19,686 nucleotides of DNA from Planctomycetaceae bacterium (lineage in GTDB: Bacteria > Planctomycetota > Planctomycetia > Planctomycetales > Planctomycetaceae), in NCBI GenBank assembly GCA_023258825.1, contig JALQWE010000014.1, positions 1 to 19,686 on the forward strand. The letters run 5' to 3'. The position numbers and the translations under genes were made by a program. The stretch's first letter is position 1. Each line of letters begins with the position of its first letter. Shown here piece after piece: positions 1 to 7,385 of this stretch. The notes beneath the pieces are model-generated. The model was not told the DNA's origin, made no database searches, and worked only from the letters and a program-made list of their open reading frames with translations.

Positions 1-297
1 ATTCTTACCACGGAGGCCAGCAGGGATGTACGGGATCTGCACGACCGCATGCCCGTGATTCTGCCGCCGGAATTATGGAGTCTGTGGCTCAGTCCGCAGG
101 CCAGTCCGGGACAGCTTTCCGAATGCCTGCGTCCACTGCCTCCTGGCCATCTGCAGAAGCGCTGTGTTTCACAGCAGGTGAATCGAGCTGGAGTGGAGTC
201 ACCAGACTTACTGTTACCAGTCTCCGCACCTGAGCCATTGACCGCTGCAGGGATCGACCATGAGGACACCGGAGGGTTTCGATTTCCCGATTTCTGA
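1..297 (+). CDS. SRAP-domain protein (YedK/HMCES-type abasic-site DNA-protein crosslinker), C-terminal part
   Basis: The reading frame is open from the first base and ends with TGA, so only the last 98 residues are present. The early stretch reads ILTTEAS...LHDRMPVILPPE, the hallmark C-terminal block of the SRAP family (E. coli YedK, human HMCES). The His of the HDRMP motif matches the catalytic His of the family. A later QQVNRAG...SPDLL segment fits the usual 'V(N/S).RVN...D.P.L' end. Family members covalently trap abasic sites in single-stranded DNA through an N-terminal Cys2 that lies outside this window. The last ~30 residues (LPVSAPEPLTAAG onward) form a non-conserved tail. A 190-bp spacer separates it from the next gene, so co-transcription is not evident. 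The ATG at 49 is internal to the motif and is not the real start. Confidence 0.85.
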   Translation: MLTTEASRDVRDLHDRMPVILPPELWSLWLSPQASPGQLSECLRPLPPGHLQKRCVSQQVNRAGVESPDLLLPVSAPEPLTAAGIDHEDTGGFRFPDF

Positions 298-487
298 TGA
301 AAAACCGGCGCTGCACTCATTCACTCCGGCACTTGGAGTCGGGCGGAGGGTTCTCTATGATGCGACCAGAGACTCTGTAGGCTATGTCCACCCCGTCCGG
401 GCCCACCGGTTTCTGTGACCCGCCCATGGTGAATTCTGCAGCAGCTGGAAAACACCTCCCCCCAATCTCTGCCCCAGTATCATCACA

Positions 488-1669
488 ATGAATGGTGAAC
501 CCTCCCTGTCTGCATTTGACTATCATCAGCGCACGCGTCTGATCTTTGGTGCAGGATCACTTGGTCAACTCGCGTCGGTATGCCACGAACTGATCGCTAC
601 GCATGTGCTGCTGGTGACAGATTCCGGGCTGCGCCGCGCCGGCCATTGTGAAAAAGCAGCCACCATTCTGACGCAGGCGGGCATTCGTTGCAGTGTGTTT
701 GATGACGTCCCGGAGAATCCAACTTCAGACGACGTCCGCAGGTGTGCGGAATTTGCCAGGCCACTCGGCATCGACCTGATTCTGGGGCTCGGCGGCGGCA
801 GCAGCATGGACTGTGGCAAGGGAGCCAATTTTCTGCTGACCAACGGTGGCAGAATCCATGACTACAAAGGCGCAGGAAAGACTCGACTGCCCATGCTGCC
901 GATGATTGCAATCCCGACAACCGCGGGAACCGGCAGCGAAGCACAATCCTTCGCGGTCATTGCCGATGCCGAGACGCACATCAAGATGGCCTGTGGGGCA
1001 CCCGGGGCGGCGTGTCGTGCGGCAATCCTTGATCCGGAACTGACACTGACCATGCCCGCGGCGGTCACGGCAGCCACAGGGATCGATGCAATGACACATG
1101 CGATTGAAAGTTTCGTCTCCACGCGACGGAATTCGATCTCTCAGATGTTCGCGCGACACGCATGGGCTCTGCTGTCGCAGTCCTTTACCACCGTTTTGCG
1201 GGAACCAAACAACCTGAATGCACGCGGCAACATGCAACTGGGAGCATTTCTGGCTGGTGCGGCGATAGAAAACAGCATGCTGGGGGCAGCTCACGCAGCG
1301 GCAAATCCTCTGACAGCGAGTTTTGGTACGACGCATGGGCACGCTGTTGGACTGATGATGCCCCATGTCATTCGCTGGAATGCGGATGTGGTTGACGGAC
1401 TTTACTCCGAACTGTTGATCGCCTCCGGGTGGAAAGCAGACGTCAAATCGGGAGCAACTGCGGCGAACGTGCTGGCCGACGGCTTCACGGAATTCCTGAA
1501 ACAAGCCAGTTTGCCGCTGGTCCTTGATGAGCTTTCCACACAGCCCCTTAGTTCACAAACGCTGCGCGAACTTGCTGAGGACGCTGCACAACAGTGGACG
1601 GGGACCTTCAATCCGAGGAAGATGAACGTGGAATCATTCCTGGCCCTTTATGGCGGTGCCTGTACCTGA
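488..1669 (+). CDS. Iron-containing alcohol dehydrogenase (group III ADH)
   Basis: This is a full-length 393-residue group III dehydrogenase; family members are usually ~380-400 residues. The N-terminal Rossmann-like half begins with RLIFGAGSLGQL (residues 17-28) and carries the NAD(P)-binding GLGGGSSMDCGKG loop at ~100-112, followed by PTTAGTGSE at 143-151. The helical C-terminal half has the metal ligands expected from FucO alignment: D200 and H204 in GIDAMTHAIES, H269 in MLGAAHAAANP, and H283 in FGTTHGHAVG. All four are intact, so an active Fe(II)- or Zn-dependent NAD(P)H alcohol/aldehyde oxidoreductase is expected in the cytoplasm. The substrate cannot be read from sequence. The ATG at 488 has no recognisable Shine-Dalgarno. 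It precedes the ABC ATPase by 72 bp on the same strand; the functional link is unclear. Confidence 0.93.
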   Translation: MNGEPSLSAFDYHQRTRLIFGAGSLGQLASVCHELIATHVLLVTDSGLRRAGHCEKAATILTQAGIRCSVFDDVPENPTSDDVRRCAEFARPLGIDLILGLGGGSSMDCGKGANFLLTNGGRIHDYKGAGKTRLPMLPMIAIPTTAGTGSEAQSFAVIADAETHIKMACGAPGAACRAAILDPELTLTMPAAVTAATGIDAMTHAIESFVSTRRNSISQMFARHAWALLSQSFTTVLREPNNLNARGNMQLGAFLAGAAIENSMLGAAHAAANPLTASFGTTHGHAVGLMMPHVIRWNADVVDGLYSELLIASGWKADVKSGATAANVLADGFTEFLKQASLPLVLDELSTQPLSSQTLRELAEDAAQQWTGTFNPRKMNVESFLALYGGACT

Positions 1670-1741
1670 ACCGACTCCATCGTCTGCGTCCATGGACTGC
1701 AGCCTCGACAGCCCGTACTTTTTTGAAAAAGCACACGCAAC

Positions 1742-2506
1742 ATGGCGCTGATTGAGTTGAGGAATATTTCTAAAACTTACGATCTTGGCGAGGTCCAGGT
1801 TCACGCGCTGCGGCCCACAGATCTTTCGATCGAGCGGGGCGAATATGTTGCGTTGCTCGGACCTTCCGGTTCCGGCAAATCAACATTGATGAACACGCTG
1901 GGGTGCCTTGATCGCCCATCGACCGGCAGTTACCTCCTTGACGGGCAGGAAATCGCCGACATGTCCCGAAATGCCCGCGCAGGGATCCGGAATCGGCACA
2001 TCGGGTTTGTTTTTCAGAACTTCAACCTCCTCGCGCGGACGTCAGCCCTCGAAAACGTGGAACTGCCGCTGCTGTACGGTTCGGCAATGTCTGCCGGAAA
2101 ACGCCGTGAACGGGCCGTTCAGATGCTGGAGATGGTCGGACTGGGAAGTCGGCTGGACCACCACCCCGGGCAGCTTTCGGGGGGGCAGCAGCAACGAGTG
2201 GCGATTGCCAGAGCGCTGGTCACCAATCCGTCGATCCTGATGGGCGACGAACCCACGGGCAATCTCGATTCCAAAACCAGCCGGGAAGTGATTGAGTTAT
2301 TCCGGCAACTGAACGAAACCCGGCAGATCACCGTGATTCTGGTGACACACGACCTGAATGTTGCAAAGCATGCTCGGCGGATTCTGGTACTGCGTGACGG
2401 GCGCATCGGCGCCGACACTCGCAATTATGAAGAAGCGTTTCAGTTTCTCCATTCTGCCGAATCGTTACCTGAGGAAGAACAGGCACCGGCCGAATCATCG
2501 GCGTAA
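1742..2506 (+). CDS. ABC transporter ATP-binding protein, MacB/LolD type
   Basis: The 254-residue nucleotide-binding protein has all motifs of the MacB/LolD/FtsE branch: Walker A GPSGSGKS at 40-47, the GFVFQNFNLLARTSALENVELPL Q-loop region at ~88-110, signature LSGGQQQR at 145-152, Walker B ILMGDEP at 165-171 and the switch His203 in VTHD. It would energise an FtsX-like permease for export or extraction of a substrate from the inner membrane. About 30 acidic residues at the C terminus (EEEQAPAESS) extend beyond the usual ~225-residue length. The TolC-like gene follows after 47 bp, so the two are probably co-transcribed, yet no permease or HlyD-type adaptor is adjacent. The start ATG sits right after a GCACACGCAAC stretch without a clear Shine-Dalgarno, but the opening MALIELRNISKTY is typical for the family. 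Confidence 0.93.
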   Translation: MALIELRNISKTYDLGEVQVHALRPTDLSIERGEYVALLGPSGSGKSTLMNTLGCLDRPSTGSYLLDGQEIADMSRNARAGIRNRHIGFVFQNFNLLARTSALENVELPLLYGSAMSAGKRRERAVQMLEMVGLGSRLDHHPGQLSGGQQQRVAIARALVTNPSILMGDEPTGNLDSKTSREVIELFRQLNETRQITVILVTHDLNVAKHARRILVLRDGRIGADTRNYEEAFQFLHSAESLPEEEQAPAESSA

Positions 2507-2553
2507 CATGAATCACTCATGGAAAGTGAATATTCGCGCCGATCAGTACAGAC

Positions 2554-4425
2554 ATGAGAAACGGACGCGGAAAAACCCTGCTTTTCATGCTGTGCCTGCC
2601 CCTGAGCAGTGCCACATCCAGCCTTACAGCCACCGCTCAGGTGATGCCAGCGGATGAGGATCACATTCGCTGGTCCGAACCCCGAAAATTGTCCGGGATC
2701 CGCCGGCCGGCCGGTCCCGAACCCGTGACTGTCGCAACCCAGGAAATGGCGGCCACTGAGCGCTATCTCTCCCTCGACGAATGCCTCAGAACTGCCCTGG
2801 CAAATTCCGAGGTTATTCGCGTGCTGACCGGAGTCGGTGCAACCGCATCCGGCAGAACTATTTACGACACTGCGATTGCTGTTGCGCCGATTGATGTCGC
2901 CAAAGGTCGATTCGACCCCGTCTTTCAGGCCAACACGGCATTTCGCAGGAATGAGTCCCCCTATCTGAATGGGGCCAGCGGAACAATCAACGGGGCAGCA
3001 TCAGCAGGCACAGACTACGGTGTTGCGCTGAATGATCGCAACCGCCTTGGGGGTCTGGCTTCCATCGGGGCGCGTGACAGATTCAGCAGTGACGACGGTG
3101 GTGGTTTCTACACTCGAAATCAGCCCTCTATGGACGTGAGCTATACGCAGCCGATTCTGGCAGGCGCCGGACTGGCGGCAAACAATGCTCCGATTGTGAT
3201 CGCCCGACTGCAGCAGGAGCAGTCCTATTTTCAATTCAAAGGCGCGATGCAGCAGCTGGTACGCGATGTGATTGCGGCGTACTGGTCGCTCGTTCAGGCC
3301 CGCACCGAACTCTGGGCTCGCGAAATTCAGGTTGAACAACTTGAGTTCTCATTCCGCAGCCTTGAAGCCAAAGCGGATGTGGGCCTGCGAAATCGTCCTG
3401 CCGCAGCACAGGCACAGGCCTCATGGTCCAACGCACGCGCGACGCTGGTTCAGGCAAGGGCCTCCGTCCTGCAGCGTGAAGCGGCTCTGCGAAACATTCT
3501 GGGACTGCCACCAGAAGATGGTCAACGTCTTGTCCCCTCCACACCGCCGACGCGTGATCGAATTGAGTTTCGCTGGAAAGAGGTCGTCGAAACTGCGCAG
3601 GCCAGTCGCCCGGATCTGATCGAACTGAATCTGATTCTGAGTGCGGATCAGCAGCGACTGATTCAGCAATCCAATCAGGCTCGACCGGCGCTGGACGCCA
3701 ATGCATTGTATCGCTGGAACGGGCTCTCCGGACGCACAATCGCCGGCAATCAGCAGGTAGATGCCCCGTTTAATGACAATACAGACTGGTCACTGGGCGT
3801 CACCTTCACTGTCCCGTTGTCTCTGCGTGAATCACGTGCCAGGGTCAGATCGCAGGAATTGCTCATCGCAAAGGACCGGGCCAACCTGCGGCAATCGCTG
3901 CATCAGATTGAACATCAGTTGGCCACTGTTCTCCGAAGTGTCGAACAGAATCTGCAGCAATACGAAGCATTTCGCGAGGCTCGTCAGGCCTCTGCCTTCA
4001 ACGTCCGGGCACAGCGAGCAAACATTGAAGCACAGCGTGACACTCTGCTGAGTGAGTTGCTGGCGATCACGGACTGGGCAAATGCTGTCTCAGCTGAGGC
4101 TCAGTCGCTCACCGCCTACAATGCGGAGCTGGCCAACCTGGAACTGCAGTCGGGCACCATCCTGGAAACTCACGGCATCCGATTTGTTGAAGAACGATAC
4201 GGCAGTATTGGGCCGCGCGGCTGGTGCCTCGAAGAAACAAGGGAATATCCGAAGTCTCTGAATCCGGGTCCGAATTCCCCGAGATACCAGGAACTACAAC
4301 AGGCCTCTGAAGAGGCCTTTGAGTTGAACGACTTCCCAAGACGTAATCAGACGCCGTCTACAAAGCCAGGAGTGCCACCTGTCCCGGAGATACCGGACGA
4401 GGATTCTGCTCCACCTGCCCCCTGA
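2554..4425 (+). CDS. TolC-family outer-membrane efflux protein
   Basis: This is a 623-residue protein with an N-terminal signal peptide (charged MRNGRGK, hydrophobic LLFMLCLPLSSA, likely cleavage near TATA/Q at residue 28). Two OEP-type repeats follow: LSLDECLRTALANSEVI at ~72-88 opens the first, and the second contains SLGVTFTVPLSLRESRARV, where PLSLRESRAR is the usual end-of-strand and helix-start signature. Long Ala/Gln/Glu-rich helices are typical of the periplasmic barrel. It should be a trimeric outer-membrane channel for type I or tripartite export. It is clearly longer than classic TolC (~490 residues) because of a ~70-residue N-terminal linker and a ~100-residue tail beginning THGIRFVEERYGSIGP and ending in a Pro-rich stretch; I recall similar tails in planctomycete homologues. 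It lies 47 bp after the ABC ATPase and converges on the next minus-strand gene. Confidence 0.92.
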   Translation: MRNGRGKTLLFMLCLPLSSATSSLTATAQVMPADEDHIRWSEPRKLSGIRRPAGPEPVTVATQEMAATERYLSLDECLRTALANSEVIRVLTGVGATASGRTIYDTAIAVAPIDVAKGRFDPVFQANTAFRRNESPYLNGASGTINGAASAGTDYGVALNDRNRLGGLASIGARDRFSSDDGGGFYTRNQPSMDVSYTQPILAGAGLAANNAPIVIARLQQEQSYFQFKGAMQQLVRDVIAAYWSLVQARTELWAREIQVEQLEFSFRSLEAKADVGLRNRPAAAQAQASWSNARATLVQARASVLQREAALRNILGLPPEDGQRLVPSTPPTRDRIEFRWKEVVETAQASRPDLIELNLILSADQQRLIQQSNQARPALDANALYRWNGLSGRTIAGNQQVDAPFNDNTDWSLGVTFTVPLSLRESRARVRSQELLIAKDRANLRQSLHQIEHQLATVLRSVEQNLQQYEAFREARQASAFNVRAQRANIEAQRDTLLSELLAITDWANAVSAEAQSLTAYNAELANLELQSGTILETHGIRFVEERYGSIGPRGWCLEETREYPKSLNPGPNSPRYQELQQASEEAFELNDFPRRNQTPSTKPGVPPVPEIPDEDSAPPAP

Positions 4426-4452
4426 TACGCACCCACGATTTCCATCGGGCCA

Positions 4453-4866
4453 TCAAGCGGCAGTCTGCGCTGCAATCGCCCAGACTTTGCTTAGAAGTTG
4501 CGAATGCACCGTCAACAGAAACTGTCGCTGGTCCGTTCCGGGATGATCTGACGATAGACGGCACGTATCTGCAGAGTTGACCAGGCGAAGGACCGCATCG
4601 GCCAGGCACTGACAGAACGATGCCGACAGGGCTTGCTGATGACTTAGTCGGATCAGCGTCTCTGTGGTTAACGCATGACATTCAGTCACGGTCATCGGCG
4701 CGGGTGCTGCGGTGGCCAGCATTTGCTGAAGTGCCTGCAACTGCAGTTCGAGAGCCGCATCTGTTGAAAGACCGGCAGAGGATTGCCGTCCGAATGTCAG
4801 AGTTGGCAGGACAGTACCGCTTAGAACGCCGAATGAGATTGCGGAAAGCGCCTGACGTCGCAACAT
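4453..4866 (-). CDS. Small secreted Cys-containing helical protein, unknown function
   Basis: I chose the ATG at 4866 because an AGGAG lies 6 nt upstream on the minus strand and a signal sequence follows; the frame stays open further upstream to 5049 but that part looks non-coding. The 137-residue product starts MLRRQALSAISFGVLSG, a twin-Arg-like n-region plus hydrophobic core, with likely cleavage near residues 25-30. The mature part is strongly helical and rich in Gln, Ala and Leu, with four Cys: C63, C85, C87 and C102. The order C..TTETL...FCQCLADAVLRLVNSAD..RLSSDH loosely resembles the four-helix-bundle copper-storage (Csp/DUF326) pattern, but most Csp cysteines are absent. The family is therefore uncertain. 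It is 224 bp downstream of the LOG gene on the same strand and convergent with the TolC-like gene. That a protein is encoded is likely; the function is unknown. Confidence 0.7.
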   Translation of the reverse strand: MLRRQALSAISFGVLSGTVLPTLTFGRQSSAGLSTDAALELQLQALQQMLATAAPAPMTVTECHALTTETLIRLSHQQALSASFCQCLADAVLRLVNSADTCRLSSDHPGTDQRQFLLTVHSQLLSKVWAIAAQTAA

Positions 4867-4872
4867 GACACG

Positions 4873-4877
4873 CTCCT
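4873..4877 (-). promoter_or_regulatory. Shine-Dalgarno AGGAG deciding the start at 4866
   Basis: On the minus strand the bases AGGAG lie 6 nt before the ATG ending at 4866. This is among the strongest ribosome-binding sites in the window and supports the shorter, signal-peptide-bearing form of the small secreted protein over longer in-frame starts. Confidence 0.7.
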
Positions 4878-5090
4878 GGCAAAGATCAAAAACGCGGACA
4901 GCAAAAGTTGAACAGCGAATGGCCGTCTTCCTGGGACCACTGCCGAGTATTCTGACCGGGATCCGGCAAATGTTCAACGGGATTCCGGATGAGAACCGAC
5001 AGAATCCACCCGCGCCAGAGTTTCTTCCGCCGGAGGCTGCACTCGGCATCCAGCGAGGATCAATGCGTGAATTGACGCGATCCGTGACTC

Positions 5091-6149
5091 TTACTGCAGG
5101 CTGCAGGGCGAACAGTAGCCTTCCATTTCACAGTTGATCAGATCGATCATTTCTCTGAGACGACCAACGCTGCGGCGATTGAAAACAAACCCGATTCGGG
5201 GGAGTTCCACGAGGTGTTCATCGTCCGCCTCTACGGGCTGCGTCGGGACGCGTTCAATCCGCCCCTTCACGCAAATGTCAGAGAACTCGTCATTCAGGCG
5301 TTGCAGCAGCTGTTCAGTCGGCGCCAGGTGCAGTCGTAACACCAGCAGATCCCGCACAAAACGCATGCTGTTGTACACACTGTAAAAACCAAGTACTTCT
5401 TCCACAGCATCTTCCACACTGTCCGTGACTTTGAACAGCGAAAGATCACTTGGAGAAATCAATTCGCTCTGCAGCAGTTCCTGACGCACATAGCGAAGAA
5501 AACTATCCCAGTAGGTTCCACCGGGTTGATCCAGCAGCACCAACGGCATCAGGTCACGTTTGCCAGTCTGCACCAGCGTCAGCGTTTCGAAAACTTCGTC
5601 CAGTGTTCCAAAACCACCGGGGCAGGTGACAATTGCGTGTACCTCTTTGACGAACATCAGCTTACGTGTGAAGAAGTACTTGAGGCTGACGAGTTTCGGA
5701 TCACCAGCAATCACGGGGTTGGCCTGCTGTTCGAAAGGCAGCAGGATATTCAATCCCATGGCCATTTCGCGCCCAGACCCCCGATGCGCTGCTTCCATGA
5801 TGCCGCCACCGGCACCGGTCACCACCATCCAGCCTTCTTCAGCCATGCGGCGGCCGAAGGTTTCCGCCGTCTGGAATGCGGGATGAGCGGCGTGTGTTCG
5901 AGCCGAACCGAAGACGGACACCTTTCGGTTGCGGCGATAGGGGGCGAACACCTTGAAGGCGTATCGCAATTCCTTCAGGGCGCGACTGAGAATTTTGAGA
6001 TCGCCGCGAGAGGCATTGTCACCAGCCAGTTTGTCGGCGGTCTCTTTGATTTCCTGAATCAACTGTTCATGCTGCCTGAGTTCCGCAACATGTTCAATCA
6101 CATCAGATTCGGACGCGAGAGGATGCTTCAGGAGATTTCGGCCGGACAC
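5091..6149 (-). CDS. LOG-family / TIGR00730 Rossmann-fold protein (nucleotide 5'-monophosphate phosphoribohydrolase type)
   Basis: The 352-residue protein starts with GTG at 6149, preceded by GAAGGGA on the minus strand. The central lysine decarboxylase-like (LOG) domain spans about residues 75-260. KVSVFGSAR opens the Rossmann fold, TGAGGGIMEAAHRGS sits at 111-125, GLNILLPFEQQANP at 132-145, FTRKLMFVKE at 160-169 and the catalytic PGGFGTLDE at 177-185. This pattern is the larger LOG subgroup; characterised relatives release ribose-5-phosphate from nucleoside monophosphates (LOG, PpnN). An N-terminal helical segment (~1-70) and a ~100-residue C-terminal extension flank the core. The first glycine loop reads GAGGGIM where GGGPGIM is common. 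It follows the STAS gene by 37 bp and is probably in one transcript with it. Substrate preference cannot be inferred. Confidence 0.9.
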   Translation of the reverse strand: MSGRNLLKHPLASESDVIEHVAELRQHEQLIQEIKETADKLAGDNASRGDLKILSRALKELRYAFKVFAPYRRNRKVSVFGSARTHAAHPAFQTAETFGRRMAEEGWMVVTGAGGGIMEAAHRGSGREMAMGLNILLPFEQQANPVIAGDPKLVSLKYFFTRKLMFVKEVHAIVTCPGGFGTLDEVFETLTLVQTGKRDLMPLVLLDQPGGTYWDSFLRYVRQELLQSELISPSDLSLFKVTDSVEDAVEEVLGFYSVYNSMRFVRDLLVLRLHLAPTEQLLQRLNDEFSDICVKGRIERVPTQPVEADDEHLVELPRIGFVFNRRSVGRLREMIDLINCEMEGYCSPCSLQ

Positions 6150-6186
6150 TGCAAGTCCCTTCGAATGGTTGATTCCACGCAGGACG

Positions 6187-6552
6187 TCAATTCAGCAAGG
6201 CATCCATCGCATCAGCGCGCGTGTCATAGATGGCCCAGATGGTATCCAGTGCCGTGATTCGCAGCAGTTCCAGCGCGAGGTCACTGGCACCGCAAAGCAC
6301 CAATTCTCCACCTTTGCGTTTGACGAACTTGTGGCACCTGAGCAGCAGTGCCAGGAACACTGAACCAAAATAGCGAACATGGCTGAGGTCGACAATCACC
6401 ATCGGCGCCTGCTGATCATTCAACGGCTCCATGATCAGGTCGGCGGCACGCTCAACAAGATCCCAGGTCAGCGATTCGACACTGGAGGAAGGGGTGACAA
6501 TCACCGTATTCCCGTGCCACTCAATTTTGAAATAGTCCGGAACTTCAGTCAC
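6187..6552 (-). CDS. STAS-domain protein (anti-sigma factor antagonist-like)
   Basis: I place the start at the GTG ending at 6552 because GGGGAG lies 7 nt upstream on the minus strand; a longer in-frame ATG start exists at 6609. The 121-residue product is a single STAS domain: a strand around NTVIVTPSSS (15-24), a helix, then APMVIVDLSHVRYFGSVFLALLL (49-71), then GGELVLCGAS (81-90) and a C-terminal helix. The VDLSHVRYFGS segment aligns with the SpoIIAA phosphorylation loop. The Ser (S64) is kept, but the preceding Asp of the classic D-S pair is Gly here. Such proteins act in partner-switching with anti-sigma kinases, or as small scaffolds. No kinase or phosphatase partner is visible. The LOG gene follows by 37 bp. 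Confidence 0.85.
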   Translation of the reverse strand: MTEVPDYFKIEWHGNTVIVTPSSSVESLTWDLVERAADLIMEPLNDQQAPMVIVDLSHVRYFGSVFLALLLRCHKFVKRKGGELVLCGASDLALELLRITALDTIWAIYDTRADAMDALLN

Positions 6553-6559
6553 AAACAAG

Positions 6560-6565
6560 CTCCCC
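6560..6565 (-). promoter_or_regulatory. Shine-Dalgarno GGGGAG for the STAS gene GTG start
   Basis: On the minus strand GGGGAG is 7 nt before the GTG ending at 6552. It supports GTG initiation there rather than the ATG 57 nt further upstream, which would add a segment not conserved in STAS domains. Confidence 0.55.
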
Positions 6566-7173
6566 GGCGGCACCGCCACCCAGCCAATAATGCACACTCT
6601 GCATTCCACGCCCGCCCTGCAAGTCTACCTTGCGGCCATTGTTTCGCCAACGATCGCCGCCAGCAGGTTCACGAATTCTTCATGGACCTGCGATAGACAG
6701 AGCGACTGTTCACAGAGGGGGCTTTCCAGAATCGCCGCCGTTGACGAACCCCTGATCAATCCGGACGGTTGTTTGCAGCAGCCTATGAGCGAGAGCAGGC
6801 CCACTGAAGCTGTGTTTTTCCTGATGTTCCCAGCCTGATTCGAGTCACTCAAACACAGCCCCGGTTGAATGCTCGAACGTCTTTCGTCGCTTTCATCAGG
6901 CGAACAAAATCACGCGTCGGAACGGATCCACAGCAGACGAATTCCCGATAAACCGGCACGATTTCCCGATGGTCGCCATCGCTTTTCCCGTTGACACCGC
7001 CCCCTGGATTGCAATGAGAAACCGCACCTGACCGACGGATTCTCAATAGCCGGATCGTTCGGCGACATGACAGCCTTTTCCGGTCGTGTCCGTTCAGCGA
7101 ATCCATGGAATGCTTCATACCATACAGCCCGAGGACAATACCGCAACCGCCTCCAAAGTCCCCCATTCCGGAC

Positions 7174-7191
7174 CGCGACTGTTTGGTCGCG
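7174..7191. repeat. GC-rich inverted repeat in the divergent spacer
   Basis: CGCGAC and GTCGCG form a perfect 6-bp stem with the 6-nt loop TGTTTG. No T-run follows on either strand, so it is not a standard terminator. It lies about 195 bp before the DUF1570-like start. Short stems of this kind also arise by chance in GC-rich DNA. Confidence 0.3.
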
Positions 7192-7385
7192 AGCTTCCCC
7201 GTCAGAGTCATTCGCAAACTGAAAGCGTCAGAGCAGGGACCTGATATCACAAAAACGAGTCATCAAATCGCTGCAGATTCTCAGATTTGCTTTTGCTGCA
7301 GAGGATGACAACTGAGTACACTTCGGGCCGCTGACAGCCTGCCTTGCCGAAGGTTTGCAGTGTCTTCAAACAAGGATTGCCACTG

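Larger units (their letters stand above)
6553..7385. other. Gene-poor stretch between divergent STAS and DUF1570-like genes
   Basis: I find no convincing gene in these 833 bases. Short frames exist on both strands (for example minus 6625-6852 from a TTG, and minus 6849-7250), but they overlap each other, lack good start signals and show no family motif. The minus 6625-6852 frame ends in a plausible helix (EEFVNLLAAIVGETMAA) and could be a small protein; I rate that at about 0.15. Two inverted repeats are visible: GCTGTGTTT/AAACACAGC at 6809-6817 and 6851-6859, and CGCGAC/GTCGCG at 7174-7191. Promoters for both flanking genes must lie here, but I cannot place them. Confidence 0.5.

Noticed and set aside
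725..1504. 259-codon minus-strand open frame inside the alcohol dehydrogenase gene
   Set aside because: It is fully antisense to a gene with intact catalytic motifs and shows no domain; its Cys/Arg/His-rich composition is typical of a shadow frame.
5095..5106. Two adjacent CTGCAG sites at the LOG stop codon
   Set aside because: Each is a self-palindrome of six bases separated by one G; this occurs easily by chance and gives no plausible loop.
5526..6257. 243-codon plus-strand open frame across the LOG and STAS genes
   Set aside because: It is antisense to two genes with clear family motifs and has no recognisable domain or ribosome-binding site.
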